From Adiantum capillus-veneris (Eukaryota > Streptophyta > Polypodiopsida > Polypodiales > Pteridaceae), in NCBI GenBank assembly GCA_014529385.2, contig CM043948.1, positions 25,106,451 to 25,170,450 on the forward strand: DNA of 64,000 bases, read 5' to 3'. Position numbers and translations under genes: made by a program. The notes under the pieces were generated by a model, which saw only the letters and a list, made by a program, of their open reading frames with translations, was not told the DNA's origin and ran no database searches. Of this stretch, positions 47,101 to 56,225 are shown one piece after another (the stretch's first letter is position 1; each line of letters begins with the position of its first letter).

Positions 47101-48379
47101 TACCCCACAAGGTACCCTTCGTGTGGAAACTCTTGATGGAGTTGAAACCATTGGATTCCTCAATGGGAGTAAATTCAAAAGATATTATGATCCTTTAAGC
47201 CAAGAAGAACTACGGGCCATTCATCAAAAGAAGGCCGCCAAAGCACAAACCGAGTTAAACAAGATACAAGCTCAAGCTGAGGCTAAGGAGCGACAACAAC
47301 GTATAAGACAAAAACGAGAGGTTAACCTTGGAGTCACAAATCCATCCCACGTGGAAATCGAAGAGGATTGGTTGGACTCTGACATACCTCTACGATACCC
47401 TATTGAGTTAAATAGTGCCTATGGAAAAGTGCTATATAACGCCTTATTGGACACGGGTGCTAAATATAATCTGCTATCCTATGGGGTGTGGTGTCAGTTA
47501 GGGAAGCCACCTCTATCTGAGAGTATTATCCAAGTCAAGGGTGTCAACAAGAAAAAAACTACGGTTTTTGGAATCTGGCACACTTCTGTCAGTTATGACA
47601 ATGGAATTGTAGCTCAAGACTTTTTGGTCATGCCTACTGGAACTATGGAGGGTAATATAAACCTAGGCCGCACGTGGATGATAGCCACCAAATGCACTAT
47701 TGATTGGGGGACTGGGGGTGTTACAACGCAAAAACCAACTCTTAGCCCTACCACTCAAGCCATAGTCCCTGAGATATTGCCTAAGGAAATAAAACCCAAG
47801 ACATTGCATGTCCAGGAGGTTGAACCATACGTCCCCATAGCCCAACTCTCTAGAGCTTCAACTGATGTAGTTGAAAGAAAGCTTGAGACACACAAGAACC
47901 ATCCTAATATAACAGAGAAAACATACAAGTGGGTCCCTAAAGCTTCTGTAGTGAGCATGGTTGATGCAAAAAAACGGAAACCTCGTAAGAACCGTCCCAC
48001 TCACTCCAAGAAATGTAAAGAAACGTTGCGTTGGATTCCTAAACGACTATTGGAAGCCCAAGGATACTATGAAGGAAATGATCAAATCTGGGTGCCCAAA
48101 CGTAAAGTGTACTCTTACCTGTCACCTGGCCCATGTAAACCCAATCCTGTGGCTCCAAAACAAATTGAAAATCGCGGAAAGGAAAAAATCATGGAATGTT
48201 ACACACCCGCTCTAGAGCTAGTTTGGGTACCAAAGAAAGAACGATTTGTTCCACCTAGCTCAGGAACAGGGAAATCAAATGAAGCTTCTTGCTCTTCATG
48301 TAGTTCCTATACGCAAATAGAAGCTTCGACACAACCTCCACCTACCACTGTACATATCCTACAACAATGTTGCAAATAA
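44114..48379 (+). CDS. Pol polyprotein of element 2 with a second protease-like domain
   Basis: 1421 aa. Reverse transcriptase carries FLDD at residues 327-330. RNase H has HIDASN near 470. Integrase has a zinc-binding HHCC region (HMGIAGGH...CDEC) and the D,D-35-E triad at D749, D811 and E847, ending with GPYRV...LKRYY-like sequence and no chromodomain. After integrase comes a second retropepsin-like domain with LLDTGA (D1113) and INLGRTWM (about 1183-1190), then W[VI]PK motifs with W at 1273, 1307, 1326 and 1371. The Pol frame reads upstream to 43844 through one TGA near 43898; that linker has a basic patch also present in element 3. Gag and Pol are therefore separated by a frame change and a stop. 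Confidence 0.92.
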   Translation: MVEDWGEYLQNVMWCRPRTHDIAQLEIIDKPKLSRTARRRQNQELARQHKKAEIEAQTKAQPESTDLHPAPEHFKSYTTGEAKVVYTKAQRIPIDGNNGIYDGPAIVKEIELADPGEESKPVFIAQDLTGVEEAVLKELLKEFKDVFAWTYHDMKGVPPSVVQHTIPMISTVKPVQQRPYPMNPKYAKIIQEELEKLIKCGFIYPIEHSEWVSPIVIVPKKNGKLRVCVDLKKVNAATRRDHYPLPYSEHVLERVASKEAYSFLDGYSGYNQITIALEDQAKTAFITAFDVFAFRVMAFGLTNAPATFQRLINTAFKEYLREFCEAFLDDLCVYSSWKEHLSCLRKVFEKCRLYRISLNPFKCQFWVKHGVILGHIVSKNGISTDESKIKVILELPPPTNYKGVQRFMGHVGYYRRFILFFAEIARPLYKLLIEFKWTEESDQAYEQLKKTLASAPILRTPNWDVIFHVHIDASNFAIGCVLTQPGEHKLDYPISFASRQLNDAKRNYTTTKREGLAMVYAVKKFRYYLLANKFVFYVDHQALLYLVNKPCSTGRITRWLLILLEFDFTIVVRPGKRHVMADHLSRIPNGEAPTGVDDELPDTSLFIVETMPEWSENIVNFLVNGFPPKELRKDIARRLVKECEPYFLIAGTLYRLGKDDILRRCAREDEYLYILQEAHMGIAGGHFSGDLTARKVLQSGYWWPTLFKDASLFTKGCDECQRYKTTQHKDRMPLHPIKVTQPFEKWGLDFVGPISPAARNTQPRYILVATDYVTKWAEAKASQKADARTTAKFLFENIITRFGCPFEIVSDNGTHFINEVIRELTTTFMISHHKSTPYYPQANGQAESTNKTLISILTKTVEAHRTDWDLKLTSALWAYRTAYKVAINCTPFKMVYGQEAVMPWEFVIPSLRVASQEGWNGNPLTERLYILEKLDEERQLAVQNAVVEKDRRKKWFDRHVKDKDIKVGDKVLMYGVRKEKKKLKYAGKGPYRVCEITPQGTLRVETLDGVETIGFLNGSKFKRYYDPLSQEELRAIHQKKAAKAQTELNKIQAQAEAKERQQRIRQKREVNLGVTNPSHVEIEEDWLDSDIPLRYPIELNSAYGKVLYNALLDTGAKYNLLSYGVWCQLGKPPLSESIIQVKGVNKKKTTVFGIWHTSVSYDNGIVAQDFLVMPTGTMEGNINLGRTWMIATKCTIDWGTGGVTTQKPTLSPTTQAIVPEILPKEIKPKTLHVQEVEPYVPIAQLSRASTDVVERKLETHKNHPNITEKTYKWVPKASVVSMVDAKKRKPRKNRPTHSKKCKETLRWIPKRLLEAQGYYEGNDQIWVPKRKVYSYLSPGPCKPNPVAPKQIENRGKEKIMECYTPALELVWVPKKERFVPPSSGTGKSNEASCSSCSSYTQIEASTQPPPTTVHILQQCCK

Positions 48380-48790
48380 AATCATGGGAGAGTGCCTTAC
48401 CACCCTTGCAACTAGATGAAACGCATAGGGCGGTCAAAAACTATTGGTTAAAACTTCCACCCATAACAACTTGGAACAATTGGTTTCAAAAGGTGACGAC
48501 CTCATTCCAAAAGGTATGATCTACCCAAGGAAGGGGGGAGTGTTTGCTAACATCAATCATTCACTCGCTCCCCTCTCAACTTTCCTCCCTGACCTCTCAA
48601 TTCCAATCTTAGGGAATGTATATCTATAGTCTTATACTCACAAAAAACAAAAATAGTAAAGAGCAAGAGCGACTAGCAACGAGAGAGCACCCTATCAGAT
48701 CTTACATATAAGTCCAAATTCACCGTGTCAATTCAAGCAACACACAAAAAAAACTCTTATGTTTTAAAGGCCTAACCAAATCTATCTGTA

Positions 48791-49189
48791 TTGTCAGAAA
48801 TGGCTACTTCACCAGAGACATGCACTTCTATTTTTGATGAAAGGTACCCTTTGTCTTTTCCTCAAGTGTTCTACGTATGCTACCCTATACTTTCTTGCAA
48901 ATGGGATTTGATAGAGAGCCTTGCATGTGAGAGAAATTTTGAGGAGTTAGAATGGCTGATACGTCTATGGCTAACTAGTGATCCCTACCCAGTAGCGAAT
49001 GTGTCTCCAGTGGCACATGCTTATGCTTTTGCACAAGATGAGTATCCACGCATCGCGAGGTTCTTGATTAGCATGCTTGCACAAGAGGATGATGAAGAGG
49101 AACTAATAGAGACCGAGGAAGACTATGGCCTCACGGACAACGATTTTATTTATCTAGATGATGAGGATAGAGGCCTAGCCTTAGGGTGA
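48791..49189 (+). CDS. Small acidic protein of element 2, unrecognised
   Basis: 132 aa, starting MSEMATSPE. The N-terminal half is mixed and contains NFEELEWLIRLWL. The C-terminal third is strongly acidic (EEELIETEEDYG, then YLDDEDRGLALG). A homologous, broken frame lies in the same place in element 3 (35227-35660), with the conserved parts in the coding phase. It is separated from Pol by about 410 bp that includes the remains of the element's usual Pol 3' flank, so it may need its own or a spliced transcript. I do not recognise a domain, and see neither a signal peptide nor a membrane segment, so an envelope role is not supported. Confidence 0.7.
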   Translation: MSEMATSPETCTSIFDERYPLSFPQVFYVCYPILSCKWDLIESLACERNFEELEWLIRLWLTSDPYPVANVSPVAHAYAFAQDEYPRIARFLISMLAQEDDEEELIETEEDYGLTDNDFIYLDDEDRGLALG

Positions 49190-50430
49190 CCACCCGGTTT
49201 ATATAATATCCTCTTTCCTTGATTCTAAAAAGGGTGACAAATAGGTAGGTTAGGGGTCTAGATTGTGTTTTGAGTTTGTTTTTTAGGAGTTTTAATTTTT
49301 CACACTGACATGCCTCCTAGAGGTATAGTGCCTGTTTCTGGATGTGTTAGGTAGGACTTATATGGATCTCCATCCACATGGCTGAGGACATCTGCTTCAA
49401 CGAAATGAGCCACTCCATACCTCCAGGTGTATTACTTTCCATGATTCATGTTGGTGGATATGTGTAATTGCTAATAATGATTTTTCATGCTTTGTTTGAG
49501 TGCAATAGTTATGATTGTTATCTGCCATTATAGATGTATAAATTTGTCTTTGCTTAAGTTGATTGAACTCCAGTTTAATCTTATGGATGAGCCTGGAGAT
49601 TAGGAGACCGTGACTTTAGGTTAACTCATTTACTTGACCACTAGGCCTAGCTAATAAAATTATCCGAGTATTTGAGACCTTAGGAATGTTTTAGGCAGAG
49701 AAAGGCTTGCTCACTTAAACAACAAAAAACACTAGTGCGAATACCAAGGAAATGGAAGCAAAAAAAAAAAAAACATAAGTGCCACAAATGAAAAATCTTA
49801 CGCTGGAAGAGAAATCCTGGCTTGAATTGGTACTTCACTCACATGTATTGTCTATGGTACTAGAGCCCTAGAGGTTCCCAGTGTGGGCGCTTTTCCTTGA
49901 GAAGCAAAAAACCCCGGACATACAAAATAAGCACACACGTCACATGATTGTGACCCAAAGTAAAAAAGTATTAAAAAAAAAGAAAAAAAAAATAAAAGAC
50001 TTCCATTGAGCTTACAGTTAACATTTCAAGCTTTTGTTTGCAGTTGTGAGAGCGAGTTGGCTAATCAAAGCTGAAAAGCATAATTAGGGAATCTTGCATT
50101 TAGATAATCTTCTTAGCTTAGCTAGTACTAGAGTAGTTGTTTTAACCTTAGTCATAGCTAACTAATTGATAGACTCACCCATAAGCTCAAAACTCTTGAT
50201 TAATTAATTTACTCAAAGTGCAATTTATTTGTCCTTAATGGCAGTCTAACATTTCATAAATCTTGCATTTACTCATTTCCACATGTACTTTACATTCCCC
50301 TCATGATTTATGGCAATATAATTCCGCTTGCTAAAACAGTGACTTTGCCTTGCAGATTCAAATCTAGATGCTCTACAACATGGACATACCAAGCTTCAAC
50401 TCAATAGCTTCCGAGGACGGAATCTACATC
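49190..50430 (+). other. 3' untranslated region of element 2
   Basis: No gene is seen. It shares the CTATGGTACTAGAGCCCTAG block (49853) with element 3. The rest is AT-rich with A runs. Confidence 0.6.
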
Positions 50431-50441
50431 AGGAAGGGGGG
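50431..50441 (+). promoter_or_regulatory. Polypurine tract of element 2
   Basis: AGGAAGGGGGG, three bases before the 3' LTR. Confidence 0.88.
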
Positions 50442-50444
50442 CAA

Positions 50445-50754
50445 TGTTAACCCTCGTGGCTCACGGACACGCTATCGCCTACGACGGACACCGTAACCGT
50501 ATTATTTATTTAAGTAGAGTCACGCACCGGGCTTGTCGGTCCAATAGGGAAAGGTAGAGTGATCGCCGATGAGAGGCGCACTCTAACACGAACATGCTAG
50601 GGTTAGTTGGCTAAGCATGGGCGCCCAAGTGTGAATGGGGTGAGCTCACATAAAAGCCAATTAAACCTAAAATTGAGTCATTCTCTCATTATGCAATAGA
50701 AGCTGCTCTTGCTCCATCTCCACCTTCTCCTTCACCATCTCCTTGTGTGTGTGC

Positions 50755-50820
<66 letters not shown>

Positions 50821-51046
50821 GAGTGTGTGTGCGATCGAGCGTTGCGGCGGCACGACGGCGACAAGGCGGTTGAGCGCGGCGTAGCGGCGTCTTCCTCTTC
50901 TTTGCGACGCGGGAATCCTTCATTCGCAACTACGCAGGAAGGTGAGTGACACACCGTTCTTCCTTGTGAGCTTGTCTGTTGTATGACTGTGTGCTAGGAG
51001 CCTTTGTGGCTCGCACACGGCGCGTAGCAAGTCCCTAGCCTTGACA
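50445..51046 (+). repeat. 3' LTR of element 2
   Basis: 602 bp matching the 5' LTR, with TG...CA ends. It contains a (GA)n run at about 50756-50818. Confidence 0.93.
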
Positions 51047-51051
51047 TGCTC

Positions 51052-51096
51052 CATCTCCATCTTCTTCTTCATCTCCTTGTGTGTGTGTGTGTATAC

Positions 51097-51180
<84 letters not shown>

Positions 51181-51370
51181 GCAGCGAGGCGGTTGAGCGC
51201 GGCATGGCGGTAGCTCCCTCTTCTTCGCAACGAGGAATCCTCCACGAAGGCGAGCATAGAGCGGTGAGTGATACAACCTGGCTCTCTTGAGCTTGCTGGA
51301 TTAGTCTGATTGTGTGCTTGCAGCCATTTGTGGCTCGCACACAGTGTACGGCAAGTCCCTTGCTTTGACA
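51052..51370 (+). repeat. Right part of the 3' LTR of element 3
   Basis: This resumes after the element 2 target duplication with CATCTCCATCTTCTTC, then GTGT and (GA)n runs, and ends CTTTGACA. It aligns with the corresponding end of the element 2 LTR. Confidence 0.85.
51099..51177. repeat. (GA)n microsatellite in element 3 LTR
   Basis: A run of nearly 80 bp of GA, after a short GT run. Confidence 0.95.
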
Positions 51371-52459
51371 CGTGCGACAGACGCGCACATCTGGGTAGTC
51401 AAGGTTAACATAAACATGACCATTGGTGTACTTTTCAAGGTCGTGAAAGTTAAACAATCTTGATACTTTTTTAGGATAGCCTTGAAAATATTAGGAAATT
51501 TCATTTTTCCGATCAAAGCAAGAATTATATTAAACCGAGGGAGAGGAGGGGTACAAAAGTCCTCTATAAAAGCGAGGATAGAGCCAAAGAAGAAAAAAGA
51601 GGGATGAGAGGGAATTCAAAGTACATTCATAACGAGATGAAGGGAGATCAAACTTTTGGAAGAGTTGAGAGTTGACTTGAGACAACAAATCCAACCGTTT
51701 TTGCCATAAAAGGATTAGGTTTCCCCAATCTCAAAAGAATGAAAAGCCTTTCAAACATCTTAAGTGCATAAGTGAAGGGTGAGAACTTAAAAGACCAAAA
51801 AAATGGAAAGTCAAAAGACCTTTTGTGTCCATATAAAGAGATGGTCGAGTGCACATTGATACATATCTGTTTTTCCTTTAGCGTTTTCTTCTCTTTATAG
51901 TGTCCTTGCACTATATACATAGTGATTTTTTTTCTTTTTGAAGCCATTAGGAGAATATATGCCAATGATTTCAAAAAAAGAAAAGGAATGGGGAATTAAT
52001 GGGAGATGCTTCAATTGACAAAGTTAAAATGTGTAAAAGGCGGAGCGTGCATCGGATGAGCAAGGTTAGAAAATGGAGCTCGCGCAAAATGCAGCCGAGG
52101 TGGATGGTAATCCAAGGGGGGATCAAGAAGGTGCACAAGGGCTGAGCAATGGGTGCGGGAGGCCAACTGCATTCTTTTTTGAAAAATAACTAAAGTCTCA
52201 CACTCAAATCACGCATGCTTGCGCAATGAATTGGTGTAGATGAGCTAACTGTTTCTGAACCTGTCAAGAAGGCTATCCTCTCTTGCGTACCTATATCTAG
52301 AGTTTTGGAATCTTCAGGTAGAGCAAGGATGATGAGGAATCTATGAAGATTCCAGGCAATATAATTAGCAACCTACTAGAATGCTTAGTTACTTCGTTAG
52401 CGTAGTGGGTAATTCCAAATATCTAGCATGTCATTAGCCCACGTGGCTCCTCTTTTTTT
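51371..52459. other. Non-genic stretch after element 3
   Basis: No supported gene. A TATA-like word (CTATAAAAG at 51573) follows a purine-rich stretch. The 108-aa minus-strand frame at 51974-51648 is lysine/phenylalanine-rich and resembles nothing I know. Confidence 0.5.
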
Positions 52460-54300
52460 TAAAAAAACCCAGCGCTGAATTCTTCTCCACAAGCAGTTCA
52501 CAGGTTACAGAGCTTGTTGGCCAGTATGTTACAGAGATTGTTCGCAGGTTACAGAGATTGTTAGTCAGAGGTTGTTGGAGAAGAATGTGGTTCTGCCCGA
52601 CTTGTTGCTGCAAGGGCGAACTGCACAGAAAAGACATAATCCCGACCTCCTCATGGCCCTCAGCCCCTGCTGCATCGCGTTTCCCTGCACGTCTGAGGAG
52701 ATGTCATCTCTTGGAATGCATTAATTGCAAGATATGCCCAACAAGGCCAGGGCCACGAAGCTTTGAATTGTTTCCATTGTATGCAAAGTGAGGGTTTCTC
52801 TCCAGATGCAGTCCGGTGAAAACACGTTAACCTGTCATGCTTTTTCATGTCCCGGACAATGCTAACTAGCACAATTTTGACATATGCTAACTAGTACAAT
52901 AACTTGAGCTACATCTCCAAGATCTATGACATATGATATATCAATAGAAAGCACTTGAAACAAGGAATCCAAATGTACAACCTCCGACAAATTTTGATAT
53001 TATTTGTAAAAAATTTACCGGACGCCCAACTTTTTGAAGATGTGCTAACTTGAAACTGCTAACTAGCACAAAAAGCGCGACAGGTTAACATGCTTTCACC
53101 CAGTCACATATGCTTGCATTTTGAAGGCATGTGGAATTATGCAAGACGTTGATATGGGCAAACAAATTCACGATGAGATTGTCAATCAAGGGTTGTTGAA
53201 AAGAACTTTCATGCTTGGCAATGCTTTGGTTTACATGTATGCCAAGTGTGGTGTAATTTTGAAAGCTCAACAAGTTCTTGACAGCTTCCTGATCGAGATG
53301 CGGTCTCTTGGAATGCATTGATTGCAGGTTATGCCCAACAAGGGCAGGGCCAAGAAGCATTGGGATGTTTCTAGCGGATATGAAGCGAGGGCTTCTCTCT
53401 AGATGCAGTCACCTATGCTTGCATTTTGAAGGCATGTGGCACTTTGAAAGACGTCGACACAGGAAAACAAATTCATGATGAGCTTGTAGTCGGGGGCTGT
53501 TGCAAAAAACTGTCGTGCTTGGTAATGCTTTGGTTGACATGTATGCCAAGTGTAGTGTACTTGTACTTTCCAAAGCACAACAAGTTCTTGACGAGCTTTA
53601 TGTCCGGGATGCAGTCTCTTGGAATGCATTGATTGCAAGATATTCCCAACAAGATCAGGGCCAGGAAGTGCTTGGCTGTTTTCATCGGATGCAAAGTGAG
53701 GGCTTCTTTCCAGATGCGGTCACCTATGCTTGTGTTTTGAAGGCATGTGGCATTATGCAAAACGCTATCATGGGCAAGCAGAGTCATGATGAGATTGTTA
53801 GGCAGGGGCTGTTACAATAAGATGTCGTGCTTGGCAATGCTTTGCTTGACATGTATGCCAAGTGTGGTGTACTTTTGAAAGCACAACAAGTTCTTGATCA
53901 GCTTTTTGTCCGGAATGAAGTCTCTTGGAATGCATTGATTACAGGATATGCCCGACAGGGGCAGGGCCAGGAAGCTAAGGGGTGTTTTCAATGAATGCGG
54001 AGGGAGGGTTTCTCCCCAAATGTAGTTTCTTGGACTGCGGAGGATATGCCCAGCAAGGGCGGGCCAACAAAGCTTTGGAATGTTTTCAATGCATGCAGCA
54101 AGATGGCATTTCCCCCAATGCAATCACTTATGTCAATGTGCTCTATGCATGTAGCCACTCAGGTTTAGTTGATGAGGGTCAGATGCATTTTGATAACATG
54201 AGGGAAAAATATGACATTGCACCAAACAAAGAACACTATACTTGCATGGTTGATCTCTTTGACCCCAGCGCTGAAAAGCTCTAAAAAACTGTGCCATCAA
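52460..54300 (+). pseudogene. PLS-class PPR protein pseudogene, unit 1 (split by a MITE)
   Basis: PPR proteins bind organellar RNA, and PLS-class members often direct C-to-U or U-to-C editing. The plus strand shows repeated P/L/S-type motifs over several frames: YACILKACG, GKQIHDEIV, LGNALVDMYAKCG, VLDELPDRDAVSWNALI and AGYAQQGQGQEALGCF. The series ends with ITYVNVLYACSHSGLVDEG and EHYTCMVDLF, the usual entry to the E domain, and then stops at 54284 without an E or DYW domain. Frameshifts and stops occur about every 100-300 bp, and a MITE sits at 52814-53100. It is clearly a pseudogene. The motif style resembles fern and lycophyte PPRs. Confidence 0.85.
52814..53100. mobile_element. MITE with about 27-bp terminal inverted repeats
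   Basis: 287 bp inserted in a PPR motif. The left end reads GGTGAAAACACGTTAACCTG and the right end, reverse-complemented, GGTGAAAGCATGTTAACCTG; the inverted repeats extend about 27 bp with four mismatches. The 5-bp sequence CAGTC flanks both sides (52809-52813 and 53101-53105), with one extra C on the left. The interior has no protein and repeats TGCTAACTAGCACAA-like words. Superfamily is not assigned. Confidence 0.8.
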
Positions 54301-54359
54301 AAGCTACCAAGTGAATAAAATAACGTAGTAAAAAAAGCATTTTGCGTTGCTCTCAGGAT

Positions 54360-55012
54360 CAATTCAATCTTGTCCACAAGCAGTTTGCAGGCTATGAGCT
54401 TGTTGGCCAGTATGTATGTTAAGTGCAGTGCACTTGTCAGGGCACAACAAGTTGTTGATGAGCTTCCAGTCCATGATGTTGTCGGTTGGACTGCACTTAT
54501 TGCAGAGGTTTAGTCGATGGGGGTCATATGCATTTTGATAACATGAGTGAAAAACATGACATTGCACTGACATGTAGCCAAGTGTGGTGTACTTTTGAAA
54601 GCACAACAAGTTCTTGACCAGTTTTCTGTCAATGAAGTCTCTTGGAATGCAATGATTATAGGATATGCCCAACAGGGGCAGGGCCAGGAAGCTAAGGGGT
54701 GTTTTCAACGAATGCGGAGGGAGGGTTTCTCCCCAAATGTAGTTTCTTGGACTGTACTTACAGGAGGATATGCCCAGCACGTGCGGGCCAACGAAGCTCT
54801 AGACTGATATCAATGCATGCAACAAGATGGCATTTCCCCCAATGCAATCACTTATGTCAATGTGCTCTATGCATGTAGCCAGTCAGGTTTAGTCGATGGG
54901 GGTCAGATGCATTTTGATAACATGAGTGAAAAACATGACATTGCACCAAACAAGGAACACTATACTTGCATGGTTGATTTCTTCGACCCCAACGTTGAAA
55001 AGCTCTAATAAA
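54360..55012 (+). pseudogene. PPR pseudogene, unit 2
   Basis: A shorter copy of the same PPR sequence. It starts with a degraded motif and an odd GLVDGGHMHFDNM fragment out of place. It then reads VLDQFSVNEVSWNAMIIGYA, QGQGQEAKGCFQRM, and the same end block as unit 1 (NAITYVNVLYACSQSGLVDG, EHYTCMVDFF, NVEKL stop). The near-identical C-terminal blocks at 54060-54284 and 54780-55008 show tandem duplication. Stops interrupt it near 54575 and 54808. Confidence 0.8.
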
Positions 55013-55084
55013 AACTACGCCGTCAAAAGCTACCAAGTGAATAAAACAACGAAGTCAAAAAAGCATTCTGCGTCGCTCTCAGGA

Positions 55085-56225
55085 GCAATTCGATCTTCTC
55101 CACAAGCAGTTCGCAGGCTACATAGCTTGTTGGCCAGTATGTATGTTAAGTGCGGTGCACTTGTCAAGGCAACAAGTTGTTGATGAGCTTCCAGTCCGGG
55201 ATGTCGTTGGTTGGATTGCACTTATTGCAGGATATGCCCGACATGGGCAGGGTCACGAAGCTCTCGGCTGATTTCATCGCTTGCGAAGTGAGGCCCTCTC
55301 TCCGGATGCGGTCACCTATGCTTGTGCCTTGAAGGCATGCGGTATTATTCAACTTGACGTTGATCTCGACAAACACATTCATGACGAGATTGTTAGTCAG
55401 AGGTTGTTGGAGAAGAAGTCGTGCTTGACAATGCGTTGGTATACATGTATGCTAATTGTGGTGTACTTTGGAAAGCACAACAAGTTCTAGACGAGCTTCC
55501 CAATCGAGAAGTCATCTCTTGGACTGCATTAATTGCAGGATATGCCCAACAAGGCCAGGGCCAGGAAGCTTTGAATTGTTTCCATTGTATGCGAAGTGAG
55601 GGTTTCCCTCCAGATGCAGTCACCTATGCTTGCATTTTGAAGGCATGTGGCATTATGTGAGACATTGTATGGGAAAAAAAATTCACGATGAGATTGTCAA
55701 TCAGGGGCTGTTGAAAAGAACTGTCATGCTTGGCAATGATTTGGTTGACATGTATGCCAAGTGTGGTGTACTTTTGAAAGCTCAACAAGTTCTTGACGAG
55801 CTTCCTGATCGAGATGCGGTCTCTTCGAATGCATTGATTGCAGGTTATGCCCAACAGGGGCAGGGCCAAGAAGCATTGGGATGTTTCCAGCGGATGCGAA
55901 GCGAGGGCTTCTCTCCAGATGCAGTCACCTAAGCTTGCATTTTGAAGGCATGTGGCACTTTGAAAGACTTCGACACAGGAAAACAAATTCATGATGAGCT
56001 TGTTAGTTGGGGGCTGTTGGAAAAAACTGTCGTGCTTGGTTATGATTTGGTTGACATATATGCCAAGTGTAGTGTACTTTCCGAAGCACAACAAGTTCTT
56101 GACGATCTTTATGTCTGGGATGCAGTCTCTTGGAATTCATTGACTGCAGGATATGCCCAACAAGCTCAGGGCTAGGAAGTGCTTAGCTGTTTTCATCGAA
56201 TGCAAAGTGTCTTTTACAATTGAGC
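55085..56225 (+). pseudogene. PPR pseudogene, unit 3
   Basis: A third copy in tandem. Frames 55281-55490, 55421-55660, 55630-55932 and 55942-56175 give successive PPR motifs (VTYACALKACG, VLDNALVYMYANCGVL, VISWTALIAGYAQQGQGQEAL, GKQIHDELVSWGLLEKTVVLG). Single-base shifts, a TAA at 55930-55932 and a TAG at 56173-56175 break it. The unit ends near 56225 without a readable E or DYW domain. Confidence 0.82.

Larger units (their letters stand above)
37626..51046 (+). mobile_element. Element 2: long Ty3-type retrotransposon, nearly intact
   Basis: A 13.4-kb element with near-identical LTRs, a perfect 5-bp target duplication TGCTC (37621-37625 and 51047-51051), a tRNA-Asp-type primer site and a polypurine tract. 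It encodes a 1543-aa Gag-protease protein, a 1421-aa Pol and a small 132-aa acidic protein. The order protease-RT-RNase H-integrase marks Ty3/gypsy. No chromodomain is visible, and the tRNA-Asp primer suggests the Tat/Athila side. By eye about ten substitutions separate the LTRs outside the microsatellite, so insertion was fairly recent. Whether it still moves is doubtful because of the Gag-Pol break. Confidence 0.93.
28413..51370 (+). mobile_element. Element 3: 5'-truncated Ty3-type retrotransposon, split by element 2
   Basis: This is a decayed relative of element 2. It starts abruptly in the Gag zinc-knuckle region, matching element 2 from about 41815. It has therefore lost its 5' LTR, leader and more than half of Gag. 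It continues through protease, RT, RNase H, integrase, second protease-like domain, W[VI]PK tail, small acidic ORF, polypurine tract and 3' LTR. The 3' LTR is interrupted by element 2 (37626-51046). Many stops, frameshifts and a deletion in RT show that it is inactive and older than element 2. Confidence 0.9.

Noticed and set aside
30000-48379. Endogenous pararetrovirus as the source of the RT sequences
   Set aside because: Integrase with a D,D-35-E triad, LTRs, a primer site, a polypurine tract and target duplications identify Ty3-type LTR retrotransposons.
48791-49189. Envelope-like function for the small ORF of element 2
   Set aside because: There is no signal peptide or membrane segment, and the protein is acidic and soluble-looking.
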